The position numbers were made by a program, and so were the translations under genes. A DNA stretch of 64,000 nucleotides from contig OY829542.1 of the NCBI GenBank assembly GCA_963691705.1, positions 49,269,002 through 49,333,001 on the forward strand. Reading direction: 5' to 3'. The first letter of the stretch is position 1. Every line of letters starts with the position of its first letter. This document shows, one piece after another, positions 12,404-23,437 of the stretch. The notes under the pieces are model-generated. The model did no database searches, was not told where the DNA came from, and was given only the letters and a program-made list of their open reading frames with translations. Origin of the DNA: Viola odorata. Taxonomy: Eukaryota; Streptophyta; Magnoliopsida; Malpighiales; Violaceae.

Positions 12404-13696
12404 CTAAGGCAAGACTGGTGGGTCTGCCACCCTCATTTCATCGGTCATGAAGGGTTTGAAACCTTCATAGAATGGCTTCAAGCGATGACCGTTTACTTTG
12501 AAAGCGACACCTGTGTCTAGGCTCTGGATCTCGACAGCTCCATGATCATAAACCGTGGTAACTAGATAGGGACCTGTCCACTTTGATTTCAATTTTCCTG
12601 CAAACAAACGCAAACGAGAGTTGTATAATAGGACTTTCTGTCCCACAGCAAATGATTTGGGAACAAGAAGCTTATCGTGTTGAACTTTTGTCTTGTTTTT
12701 GTAGATGAGGGCATTCTCGTAGGCATCATCTCTTAATTCCTCCAATTCTTGGATTTGCAAGCGACGGTTCTGGCCGGCTTGGTCAAGATCTGTATTGACC
12801 TGTTTGATAGCCCAAAAAGCTTTATGCTCAATCTCCACTGGCAAATGACACGGCCTGCCATAGACAAGTCGATAAGGAGTCATCCCGATTGGGGTTTTGA
12901 AGGCGGTCCAATAAGCCCAAAGAGCATCTCCAAGTTTAGTGCTCCAATCCTTCCGTGACGGATTGACCGTCTTTTCAAGAATTGCTTTGATTTCTCGGTT
13001 GGAAATTTCAGCTTGCCCATTCGTCTGAGGGTGATAAGCGGTGGAGACGCGATGAGTCACTCCGTACTTATGGAGGAGAGAGTAGACGATTCGGTTGCAA
13101 AAATGGGTGCCTCGGTCACTGATTAAGGCACGTGGGGTGCCGAATCGATTGAAAATATTGGAGCGTAGAAACTCGACAACCACTTTTGAGTCATCCGTCT
13201 TGGTTGCCTTGGCCTCGACCCACTTAGAAACATAGTCGACGGCAAGGAGAATGTAGGTGTTGCCGAAAGAATTCAGAAATGGCCCCATGAAGTCAATACC
13301 CCAGATATCGAAGATCTCGCAGGAGATGATACCTGTCAAGGGCATCTGGTTGCGTGCACCAATATTCCCTGTAGCTTGGCATCTAGGGCAAGACGCACAA
13401 TACATATAACAATCACGGAATAGGGATGGCCAAAAGAATCCGGCTTCGAGAACTTTCATTGCGGTCTTTTTGGTACCAAAATGGCCTCACTCTACGGAAG
13501 AGTGACAAAACTTTAAGATTGAGGGCACTTCCTCAAGATTCACGCAACGCCTAACCACTTGGTCGGAGCAATGCTTCCATAAGTAGGGGCTGTCCCAGAT
13601 GTAGTATTTCGCTTGCTTCCGAATTCTGGTGCGTTCGCTAGGTGATGCATCCGCGGGGAAAGAGCCTGTAGCACAAAAATTTGCAATATCCGTGAA
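12404..13696 (-). pseudogene. Integrase of Athila C
   Basis: From about 13560 to 13360 a zinc-binding N-terminus is readable (HSSVE...[12 protein letters not shown]). The catalytic core follows, with [19 protein letters not shown] and [20 protein letters not shown] giving D, D and E. The C-terminal LKSKWTGPY segment ends at 12404. Two nonsense codons break the path from RNase H: TAG at 13697-13699, where the homologous E sequence has Trp, and TGA at 13487-13489, where it has Gly. The 351 codons from 13459 to 12404 are open. Confidence 0.85.
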
Positions 13697-15960
13697 CTAT
13701 GGAAATTGGACAGCTTGGGCAAGACAGAGACGCTCGTCAGGGAAAACATCCCTGATTGGCACTAGTGAATTATCATCTTGGGCAGGAAGTCTACTCAAAT
13801 GGTCTGCGACCACATTCTCTGCACCTTTCTTGTCCTTGATGAGAAGATGAAACTCTTGGAGGAGCAAGATCCAACGGATAAGGCATGGTTTAGCATCTAC
13901 CTTCGTCAGGAGGCACCTAAGGGCAGAATGGTTGGTGTAGACGATGACGTGAGTGCCCAAGAGGTACTGACGAAATTTGTCTAGGGCATAAACAACAGCC
14001 AGGAGTTCTCTTTCGGTGACTGTGTAGTTTTGCTGGGCAGGATCAAGTAATTTGGAAGCATAATAAATCACATAGTGTTCTTTGTCCTTCGTCTGCCCCA
14101 AGACGGCTCCAAGAGCATGATTGCTGGCGTCGCACATGATTTCAAAGGGAAGGGACCAGTCAGGGGCTCTAATAATAGGTGCAGACGTCAGTTTGGCTTT
14201 GAGAGAGTCAAATGCTGACTTGCACTTGTCATCAAATACAAAATCAGCATCTTTCTGCAATAGACGACACATTGGTTGGCTGATTTTTGAGAAATCTTTA
14301 ATGAACCTCCTATAAAAGTCGGCATGCCCTAGAAAGGAACGGATGTCTCGGGCGCATGTAGGATAGGGCAATGACTCAATCACTTTGATTTTTGCTTTGT
14401 CGACCTCGATGCCTTTGATGGAGACTATGTGGCCCAAGATGAGGTCGTGGTCTACCATAAAGTGACATTTCTTGAAGTTAAGAACCAGATTGGTCTCGAC
14501 GCAACGTTGAAGAATTTTTCGCAGGCTGGACAAGCATTCAGAGAAGGAATTGCCATAGACGGTGAAATCGTCCATGAAGACTTCGATGCATTCTTCGACG
14601 AATTCGGAGAATATACTGATCATGCATCGCTGAAAAGTGGCTGGGGCGTTGCAAAGTCCGAACGGCATTCTTCGATATGCAAAAGTGCCAAAGGGGCAGG
14701 TGAAGGTGGTCTTCTCCTGGTCGTCTAGGGCAACTGGGATTTGGTGAAAACCGGAATATCCGTCTAGACAACAGTAATGGGTCTTTCCTGCTAGGTGCTC
14801 CAGCATCTGATCAATAAACGGGAGGGGGAAATGGTCTTTCCGGGTGGCTGCATTTAGACGCCGATAATCAATACACACCCTCCAACCGTTCTGGATTCGG
14901 GTCGGAATCAACTCTCCGTCTTGGCCAGTTATAATGGTGATTCCGGATTTCTTTGGCACGACCTGGACGGGGCTTACCCACGGGCTATCCGAAATGGGGT
15001 AGATCACTCCCGCGTCTAAAAGTTTCAATATCTCTTTTTTCACAACCTCCATCATTGGAGGATTCAGGCGTCGCTGTGGCTGGCGGACCGTTTTGCTTGC
15101 GTCCTCAAGATGGATCCGATGGGTGCATAGATCTGGAGATAAACCTTTGATATCGGCAATAGTCCACCCTATGGCTGACTTGAACTCTTTGAGCAAGGAA
15201 ATCAACTCAGATTCTTCGGAATGATCCAACTTATTGGAGATAATAACTGGGAGAGAGTCGTCTGCACCTAGATAGGCGTATTTGAGATGGGCTGGAAGAG
15301 CTTTCAACTCAAGAATAGGCGCCCGCACAAGGGATGGAGGTAGTTTGGTGTGCTGACCGTGATAAGGAGAGATATCAGTTTGAAGGGAGGCGTCAAGAGG
15401 CTTTTCCTCTAGGGCTGCAACGATGGTATGCAGCTCCGGAGGAATATTGATCGTCGAGGCCAAGACGTCCAATGTTGCTGGCGTGATGCTCCAATCTAGG
15501 GCAACCTGTAAGGGTTCAAAAGAATTTAAGTCAGCAACTTTATCGACTAGAGGGTCAATCACATCAACAAAATTCACACAAGAGAGATCAGAGGCAAAAT
15601 CGGAGGGGTATTGCATGGCATCCATCATTTTGAACTTGATGATTTCCCCATCAAACTCAAGAGAAATAGATGCATCGTGAACGTCTATCTTCGCCCTGGC
15701 TATAGCTAGAAACGGTCCCCCTAGAAGAACATTTGTGGCTTTAGCGGATTCTTCGTTCTCCATTGCAAGGACATAGAAGTCTGCGGGAAATAGGAAGTCA
15801 CCTACTTGGACCAAGACTTCCTTAATCACACCTTCAGGGCGGATTATGGAGCGATCGGCCAACTGGATAACAAGTTGGGTTGGTTCGAGGGGTCCCAGGC
15901 CTAGACTGATGAAGATCGTCAAGGGCATGACATTAATGTCGGCCCCTAGGTCACAAACAT
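13697..15960 (-). pseudogene. Protease end, reverse transcriptase and RNase H of Athila C
   Basis: This is one open frame of about 750 codons. It begins in the protease (CDLGADINVMPL near 15950). The RT palm follows with CIDYRRLNAATRKDHFPLP, MPFGLCNAPATFQRC and the catalytic FMDD (about 14570). Then comes RNase H with IMCDASNHALGAVLG and ERELLAVVYALDKFRQYL. It ends at the TAG at 13697-13699. Compared with element E, about 40 bp just upstream of the protease DLGA motif are missing, which shifts gag out of frame with pol here, so no intact gag-pol can be made. Confidence 0.88.
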
Positions 15961-17881
15961 GCCCCGGTCGCTGCATTTTAGAGGGATCTTTTGCTGGATA
16001 AGAGCGGAGACCTGGACCCCTACACTTATCTTGTTTACCCCTGTCAAGTTGCATTTGTTGGTGCAGAGCATTTTCAGGAACTTGGCATAGCGAGGCACAT
16101 TTTTGATGGCCTGGAGAAGTGGGATATTGACTATGACTTTTCTGAACATATCAAGGATTTCGCTATCCTCTTCCTTCTTCTTGGTCTTGACGAGCCTTTG
16201 AGGAAAGGGTGGCTCGAGGATCTTGTGTATATACTCTTGGGTGAATTCTTGTGGGCTTGTGTCACCTCGTGGAGCCGTCCCTCGTGGAGATCTAATGCGG
16301 TCCTCCATCACTTCCGGGAGTTTAGGCCCAATAAACTTGGCCTTGGGTATTTTCTTGGGCAAGATTTCGGTCTCAACCACTGGACCTTCGTCTAGGCCAG
16401 AATGCTCTCGAGTTGGTAGCTCCAGACCGCTACGGAGCGTCATAGCACACGCATCGTGCTTTGGATTTGCCTCGGTTTGGGGCGGCAACCTGCCCTTGTT
16501 TTTCAATTCTTTCATGTCCGCGACCATGATGCTCATTTGCTTTTGTAGATCAGACATGACGCTCATTTGTTTTTGTAGATCAGTGATGACGTTCCTATAG
16601 TGAGCTACCTCATCAACCGGTGGGGCAGAAGAATTGGAGGTCTGGCCCTGATTGGGCTGATAGAAAGACTGTTGGTTGTTGGGGTGGGTAGATCTAGGCT
16701 TGAAGTTTTGGGCGTTGAAAGGTGGCTGGGCCTGATTCATGTACTGATTGTGCTGCGTTGGTTGTCCTGGTCCAGACGCTTGTTGATGGTTGACCCAACC
16801 GGAGTTTGGTGGTCTCCACACCTGATTGTAATTCTGTCCGTATGGGGCCTGATTGTAATTTCCCATAACGTTGATACTTTGGATCTCATCAGGGATATGG
16901 GGGCACGCATCTATAGGATGATCGGTCATGTTGCATATGTGACAGGTCTTGACCTGAACTGTCTGTCCGGGGGCCATGTTCTGAAGCATGCCCATCATAG
17001 CGGTCAATTGGGTCTGCATCGCGGCCACTTGGGCATCTTGCCCTGGATGATTACTTTCCTCGGGTATGCAATTCCTTGCCATTAACTCTATGGTGGCCTT
17101 CGCGGCGACAGGGGTGAGTCTTGTGATAGCACCACCACCAGCGGCGTTGAGCAATGCCTTGTCACGAGCTTTGAGACCTTCACAAAAATATTGGATGAGG
17201 GCGTGCTCGGTAAGGTTGTGTGAGGGGCACATAGCTTGCATCTTTTTGTAGCGCTCATGGTACTGACCAAAATCTTCTTCTTTCCTCTGGACTATAGACA
17301 CCAATTGCTTGCGAGTTACATTAGCCATTTCTGATGGGTAATATTTTTTGGTGAAGGATTTTGACATTTCAGCCCAAGAATTGATGGAGTTTGGGGGTAG
17401 ATCATAGAACCAGTCTAGGGCATCATCTTTCAAAGACCACATGAAGGCTCGGAGCTTGGCGTGCTCAATACTGACATTGGCTGGCTTCATGGCGTCGCAA
17501 ATAGAGTGCAATTGCTGAAGATGGCGGTGAGGATTTTCCTTTGGAACACCACGGAAGAGGGGTAGATGGTGCATGACTGCGGACTTGAGCGTCCAATCAT
17601 GAGGAACAGTGGGCCAAACGATACAAGTGTTGGGTGTTTCAGGGGCACCATTGAGGTCCTCAATGGTCTGCGGAGGATTGCCGATATTAGGACGGTCTGC
17701 CATATTGAGTATCTCGGGGTAGACAACTACTGGGTTGTCGAGGTCGGGATGAAGATGATTGTCGGGACCGGTCTGACTAGAGGTTTGACTGTCGAGGGCA
17801 GGACGGGGAATTACTCTTCTAGAGGTTGCTCCGGCCTGTCTCCGAAATTCTCTCTCTGTCTTCATGAGTTCGTGGTCGAGG
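15946..17881 (-). pseudogene. Gag of Athila C, main part
   Basis: This is the nucleocapsid/capsid precursor. The retrotransposon gag domain has AFMWSLKDDALDWFYDLPP and KYYPSEMANVTRKQLVSI (about 17450-17300), followed by a CX2CX4HX4C zinc knuckle (CHICNMTDHPIDAC, about 16910-16955) and a Gln/Asn-rich tract. The first codons lie on the far side of Tat A at 33923-33892. With one target-site copy removed the frame is continuous from that ATG. The frame ends at 15946 because of a deletion at the gag/protease junction. Confidence 0.85.
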
Positions 17882-18359
17882 TGATAAGATTCAAGGTCGT
17901 GTCTGATCGGAACGGCGGCGATCGGCGTCGGGTGTACCTGCAAAGCGCTGGAGGGGGGGCTCCGGCGTAGACACTCCGATGCCAAAGTCAGTTCGGGGGT
18001 ACAAAGTAACAAGAGGTTCTGCTGGGTGATCTCGATCTTACCTTCTGTTTAAAAAAGTGAGGATATTTGTAGGCCTCGATGGCGATACCTGGCGATAACA
18101 GTCCAGGCGATGTCTGGTGATGACGTCATGAGCGATATCTAACGGTGCTGCCGGGAGCGATAACCTCGTGGTTCCCTAGGATGGGATGGTGTCGTGCGCA
18201 TAGAGACGCGTGAGTCCCCCCTCCGCTGATGTCGACCATCCTAGGAATCCTTCACTGATTCCTGGGCGATATGAAGATATACTACGGGACTTATAGGAAT
18301 CCGTCCCGGCAGGAGCCGCAAGTGTAGTAGCACCGTGAGGGTTGTCTTGATTGTTATCA
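17882..18359 (-). repeat. 3' LTR of Tat element A
   Basis: This 478-bp LTR has ends TGATAAGATT...TTGTTATCA. Its partner is 33410-33886. The pair differs by about 14 substitutions by eye, plus two reciprocal deletions of about 25 bp. The TATA box here is mutated to TACAAATA, while the 5' copy has TATAAATA. The left target copy is CGAGG at 17877-17881. Confidence 0.9.
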
Positions 18360-18763
18360 TAAGCCCAACTGAAAACGAGCCCGAGTGTTTACCAATGGCT
18401 ATTGTTCCTTCCACGATGGGATCTCTTCCCTTCGAATGTCCGAGTTCAGAGCGTCGCTATCCGTCTGGAATCAGTAGGAATGGGTTTCGCAGACACAAGT
18501 GTTCTTTCTTTCCTTTTCGCTTGGCGGAGTCAATCTTGACACGATTTACACTGACATCTGTCGATGACTGGTGCAGCCTTCCTGCCACGACCGTTTATGA
18601 TATCACATGCCTTTGTGTTCCCCATGACTTTATTTCACGTCTTTCTCAAGTTCCGAAATTCTTAGCAAGACAGGGACGTCAATCGGGGTTTATCGCTATT
18701 TGAGGGTAACGGGATGATTCACCTTTTACGGACTTTTTCTTCAGAGGTCCATCCCTCGAAGCC
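18360..18763. other. Spacer between 3' LTR and first antisense ORF of Tat A
   Basis: No gene is recognised. The LTR-flanking motif AGCCCAACTGAAAACGA (18361-18377) recurs at 19355-19371. In the element's own orientation it reads TTTTCAGTTGGGCT just before the LTR, where a polypurine tract is expected, but it is only partly purine. Confidence 0.5.
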
Positions 18764-18770
18764 TATAAAT
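18764..18770 (+). promoter_or_regulatory. TATA box before 102-codon antisense ORF
   Basis: TATAAAT lies 57 bp before the ATG at 18827, with a pyrimidine-rich leader between. No G-box was found within 400 bp, unlike the other antisense ORFs. Confidence 0.5.
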
Positions 18771-18826
18771 CTGGGAGTTTCCTTCATGCAGGATCATCCT
18801 TTCTTTTGCTTTCATAAACTTCCCTC

Positions 18827-19135
18827 ATGGATCATCTAACCAAAAAATTTCTCCTCTCCAAGGGCCATACTCTCAAGAACCTTAATGACGGTGATATAGG
18901 GTTCTTGGAGAATATGTTGATTAAGACTTCCGAGGACATCTTGGAGTTGCAAGGGATGCTGACCCCACTCCATTCCAGGCTGGGAGTTATATCTCTGGAA
19001 GATTTCAGTCCTCTAGAGAGCGTGTCGAAGCTGGCTGCCTCCGTCGCTCGGATTCAAGTGGTGATCGCCATGCTGCAGCAGCGCAAGGATATGCTGGGGT
19101 GCTGCCTAAAGGGGGATGAGAGCCACCTCCCATGA
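18827..19135 (+). CDS. Unknown 102-aa protein, antisense in Tat A
   Basis: This is an intact small ORF (ATG 18827, TGA 19133-19135) on the strand opposite to gag-pol, nearest the 3' LTR. I do not recognise it. It has a basic N-terminus (MDHLTKKFLLSKGHTLK) and two helical, heptad-like stretches (about residues 20-40 and 60-90, ending in VVIAMLQQRKDML). It is rich in Leu, with no signal peptide or obvious enzyme motif. A TATA box 57 bp upstream and a pyrimidine-rich leader favour a real gene. It could be a small coiled-coil partner of the larger antisense proteins, which is inference. Confidence 0.45.
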   Translation: MDHLTKKFLLSKGHTLKNLNDGDIGFLENMLIKTSEDILELQGMLTPLHSRLGVISLEDFSPLESVSKLAASVARIQVVIAMLQQRKDMLGCCLKGDESHLP

Positions 19136-19525
19136 TCTAACCCTGGTCATGGATTCCCTGAGAGACCTTCCCGTGACTCCCGAAGATGCTGGCTCTGACG
19201 CGTGACGATGGTGGTTCCTTTCGAGCCTTTTTCCTTTTTAACGTTGTACCTCTTTGGCCAATAGGCCATAATAAATAAACTGCTTTATCATAATAGTCGC
19301 GACTGTTCTTCTTCTATATTGCATCTTTTGTCTTTTTCCTGTTTGAGGTATTCTTAGCCCAACTGAAAACGATTCAGCTACTGGGTGGTTTTCTGGTTCG
19401 CTGTTCTGCATTAAATCTACGCCGCTGTTGTCCTGGCAACTGATTGGCCGATTTTGCGGTTTTCCTTGATTCACGTAAGATTTCAACAGGCGTGACTGCA
19501 AATCCATGTTCACGTTTCAGGCTGT
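19136..19525. other. Spacer between antisense ORFs of Tat A
   Basis: No gene is supported. It holds the second copy of the AGCCCAACTGAAAACGA motif (19355-19371) and an AATAAATAAA stretch (about 19269-19278) that could serve polyadenylation of the 18827 ORF. Confidence 0.4.
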
Positions 19526-19598
19526 ACACGTGTCCACCCTCTAGGGTCGGGTTGGAAGATCGAAGATCCTTTTTTTTCCCGATTTTCTGGCTATTTAA
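19526..19598 (+). promoter_or_regulatory. Promoter of 143-codon antisense ORF
   Basis: ACACGTGTCC (G-box) is at 19526-19535 and a TATTTAA box at 19592-19598, 72 bp before the ATG at 19670. The ten G-box-context bases are the same as at 405-414 and 23098-23107. Confidence 0.55.
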
Positions 19599-19669
19599 GG
19601 GGATCCTCTTTCCCTCGTTTTTATTCACCTCCTTGTTCATTTTTCCTTTGATAAGTAATCTGCGATCTC

Positions 19670-20101
19670 ATGGTTGATTCTCATTTTTTAGATACGACCA
19701 CACGAGATTCTCCACCAACTCCTCCGACTTCTCCCGATTCGGATAATCCTCCTCCGTCGCCTCCTTGGAGGCCGCCTGTTCGCCGATGGTGTCGCAAAAG
19801 GGGGAGGAAATATGCTGCGAAGGCATCTAGATCATTCTTTGATTCTCTTGCTTCTCTCTCTACGAAGAGGAAAGAGACGTCTTTCCTTCCTAGCGAGTCA
19901 CCACAAAGGCCTCCCTCTGCCTGCTCAGCCGTTGAAACGGTATCGCCAGCTGTTAAGGAGGAGTCAGATCGATCGTCAGTTCGCGCAGGGGGGAGGATTG
20001 AGGAGCCTTTCCCTCTCGCTGGCGAGGATCCATCGCTTTTAGGTGAGGATGATGATGACGTGGTCTACTGCTATGGCATCTCCTGGTCTGACGGCGAATA
20101 G
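19670..20101 (+). CDS. Unknown 143-aa protein, antisense in Tat A
   Basis: This is an intact ORF opposite to gag-pol. The N-terminal 45 residues are Pro/Asp/Thr-rich (PPTPPTSPDSDNPPPSPPW). A strongly basic patch follows (RRWCRKRGRKYAAK, about residues 42-55), which could be a nuclear localisation or nucleic-acid-binding segment. The C-terminus is acidic (GEDDDDVVYCYGISWSDGE). I recognise no family. G-box and TATA signals lie directly upstream and an AATAATAAAA signal-like stretch follows the stop at about 20148. The composition (basic patch plus acidic tail) fits a small nuclear regulator, but that is inference. Confidence 0.5.
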   Translation: MVDSHFLDTTTRDSPPTPPTSPDSDNPPPSPPWRPPVRRWCRKRGRKYAAKASRSFFDSLASLSTKRKETSFLPSESPQRPPSACSAVETVSPAVKEESDRSSVRAGGRIEEPFPLAGEDPSLLGEDDDDVVYCYGISWSDGE

Positions 20102-20310
20102 TTGTGCATACCATGCCTCTTTGTAGATGCCGTATGGCTTTCCTAAAATAATAAAATGACGCTTTATTTTCTTTTCGCTCTCCTGCCGCTTTTCTCCCTT
20201 TATTTTTTCAGGTTTCCAGGGTTATCGCAGAAGTGTGCCTTTCGCTGGGTGCAACCGCCTTTCGTTTTTCAATCAGTAACTGCCTTCTCCCAAAAGATAC
20301 TGATGTCTGT

Positions 20311-20384
20311 CCACGTGTCCTTTTCCACTCTGCACGTGTTTTATTTTTACAGGCTGTTTCTTTTTTAGGCTTAACCTTTATAAG
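20311..20384 (+). promoter_or_regulatory. Promoter of the 727-aa antisense gene
   Basis: CCACGTGTCC lies at 20311-20320 and TGCACGTGTT at 20331-20340, both holding CACGTG. TATAAG is at 20379-20384. The ATG is about 190 bp further on, so a long 5' leader is expected. Confidence 0.55.
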
Positions 20385-20572
20385 GAATTCGCTCTTCTCT
20401 TTTAGTACTTTTGCTAATATTTCGAAATTCTTCGTATTTTCTCTCTTCTGTGCTTCTTTCTTCCCGAGGGGTTTTACTGCAATTGCTCGCCTGTGCCGAC
20501 AGCCTGTTTACTGGCTCTTTACTCCAGGTATTTTGTTTCTCTATCGCCATAGCTTTACTTTTCCAGTTCATT

Positions 20573-22822
20573 ATGTCTCGCGCTAGATCCTCTGCAGTTA
20601 TCGAAAATCCCCTAGATCCCGAAGTTAGGAGAGCTCGTAGTGTTTTTGATTGTAATGTGGTTTTGAGGGCTAAGTTAGAGGAGAACGGTATCACTTTTCC
20701 CACGGGATACCGCCCCTTTGTCCCTTTGAAGGATACTCGGCTCACTGATGCCATGTGGGGGACGTTCCGGCTGGTTTATTTCAAGATGTTTACCTACGGA
20801 TTTCGTTTCCCACTTCATACTTCTCTGATGAAGCTGCTAAACCATTACGATCTCAATCCTGTTCTAATAACTCCACCTTCCTGGTGTGGGTTTTACGCCT
20901 TTCTTCGTTCGTGTGAGATGAAGCGTATTTTCGCTCCATCGCTCGATCTGTTCCGTACATTTTTCACCTTGAGGTGTCGCAGCTGCTTGGTGGATATTAC
21001 CCCAAGTTGGAATGATGCCCTTGTTCGGTTCTTCTGGCGGAACTTTCAAGGTTTCGAAGAGAACGTGGACAACTGGAAAAATGGCTTCTTCACCCTTCGC
21101 TTGCCCTCTCGGTACTGGCGCGGTGGTTTCAACCGAGAGATTACCAGTGCCGCTTGGCAAAAACCAGATGTGCTGTCTAGTATGGATGTGTCTAATGTTA
21201 ACGCCCTGTTAGAAATAGAAGGGCCCTTCCTCATTCGGGAATTCGCTCGGTTCAGGCCTTTGCCAGAGTGTGTCGTTGGTGAGTTTTTCTTTTGTCACCT
21301 TATCGCTTCGATTTTCTTGCCATACTAAAATATTTTATTGGCAGGTAACGCTGAGGGTCGCTCCTCCGGGGAAAGTGACGCTCCTCTGAACGTGGTGCCG
21401 CTTCAGACGTTACCTCTTTCTCCTCCGCCTGAAGGCTCAAGTCGTCCGCCTATTCCGCCACGAGGAAGGAGAAACAAAACCGTCGCGACACGCAGCGCAT
21501 CCGCTCGACCTTCCCGTTTCCTTGAGAATTGGCTATCGTCTCGCGGTAAGGGAGTGGCTCCGAGTAACCCTGTGATTGAAGAGGTTGACAACGATAGTGA
21601 AAGCATGGATACCGGTTCCGAGCTGCGTCATGCCACCCTTGCCCAACGGATGAAACTTAGGTCGAGAAAGAGTGAACCCGCAGCAGAGTCAACTGAGGAC
21701 GATAGCGAAGAAATGGCCGCCGAGACGGAGCATCTCGTAAAGAGAGTTCGTAAAGAGAAGTCTGACCCACCAATTCCTCCCGTGGAGGAAGGCAACGCGG
21801 TTCCTACCGAGGGAGTTAACGCTTCACATGTTGCGGGTTCAACGCAAGTGACGGAAGTTGCCAAGGTGCCCTCTACCATTCTTCCCAAAGTTAACGAGGC
21901 TTCATCAGTGGTGGGTTCTCCCTTGGCGTCTGGCGGTCCTAACTCTCCGATCCACTCCTTTATTCCGGATGTGAACTTATCGGTTTCGAATCCGATCGCT
22001 CCTCCTAACCCTCCTCCACAGAAACCTCAGCCTTTGTTTCTTTCTTCGATTTCAGTTATTGGTGATTCCGCAAAAAGTTGTTCTCCTCCTTATATCGCCA
22101 ATCTTTCCCTTCATAGTCTTCAAGGCCCCGCCACATATCAGCTGGATTTGTCTTCCTTTGGTACCGACGGGCTTCGCGCTTTAGGGATATCGGACCCACT
22201 ATCGCGAGAAGAGCCGGTGGGCCCTATAGTGGGGCAAATGTTTACTTCTCCGAAGGACAAAGAAGAGTTCTTGCGGCATCCTCCTGAAGTACGACATTCA
22301 CGCCTTCTGACTGATATGCTGGCTAGTTTCCGCGAGCTAAATTACTTTTTTGAAGATCAGCGTGACAAGGTTCGGCCTTCTCTTGATTTGAAGGGAGAAC
22401 TAAACGCTGCTTTAGGGAAGGTAACGGAGCTGTCGCAGCTTCAGGAGCGAACCCGGGCGAAGTTGGACGACTGTCGTGCCGAGCTTGCTCGAGAAAAATC
22501 GAAGGGGAAGGCTAAGATAGAGCTTCTGGAGGCGGAATTAGTGGTGGCTGACAAAAAGAATATCTTCCTTCGCGAAGAGATAGCGTCTCGTGATGCGGAT
22601 GTGGCCAAGGTACCCTCAAAGATAGCCTGGTGGAAGAATAAGACCATGGAGGTTTGTATCGCTGAATTTATGAGTCTCTATCGCCAGGGAACTGTTAATT
22701 CGTCAGTGCTGGCTGATTACGCTTCCAAGAGAATGAAGGATCTGGGCGAAGGTGAGGGAGATCTTCCTTCTTCTAGAGAAGAGCGGAGGAATGGTGACTG
22801 CGATGCCCGCGAGGGCCCATGA
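20573..22822 (+). CDS. Intact spliced antisense gene of Tat A, 727 aa (putative plant transposon protein)
   Basis: Exons 20573-21278 and 21345-22822 flank a 66-bp intron (GTGAGT...TTGGCAG). Splicing is in phase 1 and yields exactly 727 codons without a stop. Residues 1-235 match the domain in the 23438 paralogue (MFTYGFRFPLHTSLMKLLNH; SLDLFRTFFTL; FFTLRLPSRYW) and resemble the 'putative gypsy type transposon' family (PF04195-like, by memory). Residues about 240-480 are low-complexity Pro/Ser/Glu-rich with basic clusters. Residues about 580-650 form a coiled coil (heptads in LLEAELVVADKKNIFLREEI), followed by a conserved tail with WWKNKTMEVC. It runs opposite to gag-pol, 4.1 kb downstream of integrase. 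The gene is open while gag-pol of the same element carries many stops. Function unknown; DNA binding with oligomerisation is a guess. Confidence 0.75.
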
Positions 22823-23097
22823 TTAATCGAGGCTGCTCCATTTAGAGGATTTTTCCGCTTATTTGTTTCTTTGTCTTGTAATAACGCCTTATTGTGCGAC
22901 AATGTCCGTATTTTACTGCTCTTTGATTTTTATTCCGCTTTTTCGCGTTAGCTCAAAGCTGCCTTTTTAATTAACGCAATCTTGCGTTATCTCCTTTCTT
23001 GCGATATCGCGCTTGTTTTTTCCAGGAAATGGTATCTGCTTTTCAGAGCATTTAATGCTTGCTATCTTCTCATTAGAAAAGTCGTGATTGTGCAGGC
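22823..23097. other. Spacer between the two large antisense genes of Tat A
   Basis: No gene is seen. It is T-rich after the stop at 22822, then contains the CAGAGCATTTAATGC stretch shared with the left edge of Tat B. Confidence 0.45.
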
Positions 23098-23272
23098 ACA
23101 CGTGTCCATTTCTTCCGGCGCTGTGGGCTAGCGTGTTCGAGAACTTTATCAAAATCGAAGCGTTGTAGCGCTTTTCTAGAATTGCACTCATTGCTTGAGT
23201 CTGTTCCTCATGTCGCTTCCACGCAACGACTGTGGCATCCGTCGTTTCGTTCGATTACTAGGGTTATAAAAA
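23098..23272 (+). promoter_or_regulatory. Promoter of the 23438 antisense ORF
   Basis: ACACGTGTCC is at 23098-23107 and TATAAAAA at 23265-23272. Their spacing (about 160 bp) is almost the same as in the Tat B copy (405-414 and 572-578), and the intervening DNA is clearly homologous. Retention of both signals in two elements supports a conserved internal promoter. Confidence 0.65.
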
Positions 23273-23437
23273 CCAACATTTATTCTTTTCCTTTTCTTTT
23301 ATCATTCCACTTTCTCATATTTTCTTTTAGCCGTCTTGCTTTCTCCCCATTATTCAAGGGTCTCGAAGTGCTTTTTCCCTAAAGGTATTTTCTTTCTCCT
23401 CCATCGTCTTCTTCATCTTTTCTTCTTTAATTCTGCC

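Noticed and set aside
14429..14728. 99-codon plus-strand ORF over Athila RT
   Set aside because: It is the reverse complement of the RT motifs and not conserved as a protein.
17566..17970. Plus-strand ORFs opposite gag of Athila C
   Set aside because: They are shadows of the gag reading frame on the minus strand.
17882..18359. Left Tat LTR read as another solo LTR
   Set aside because: It pairs with 33410-33886 by a matching target site and by the continuity of Athila gag across the two junctions.
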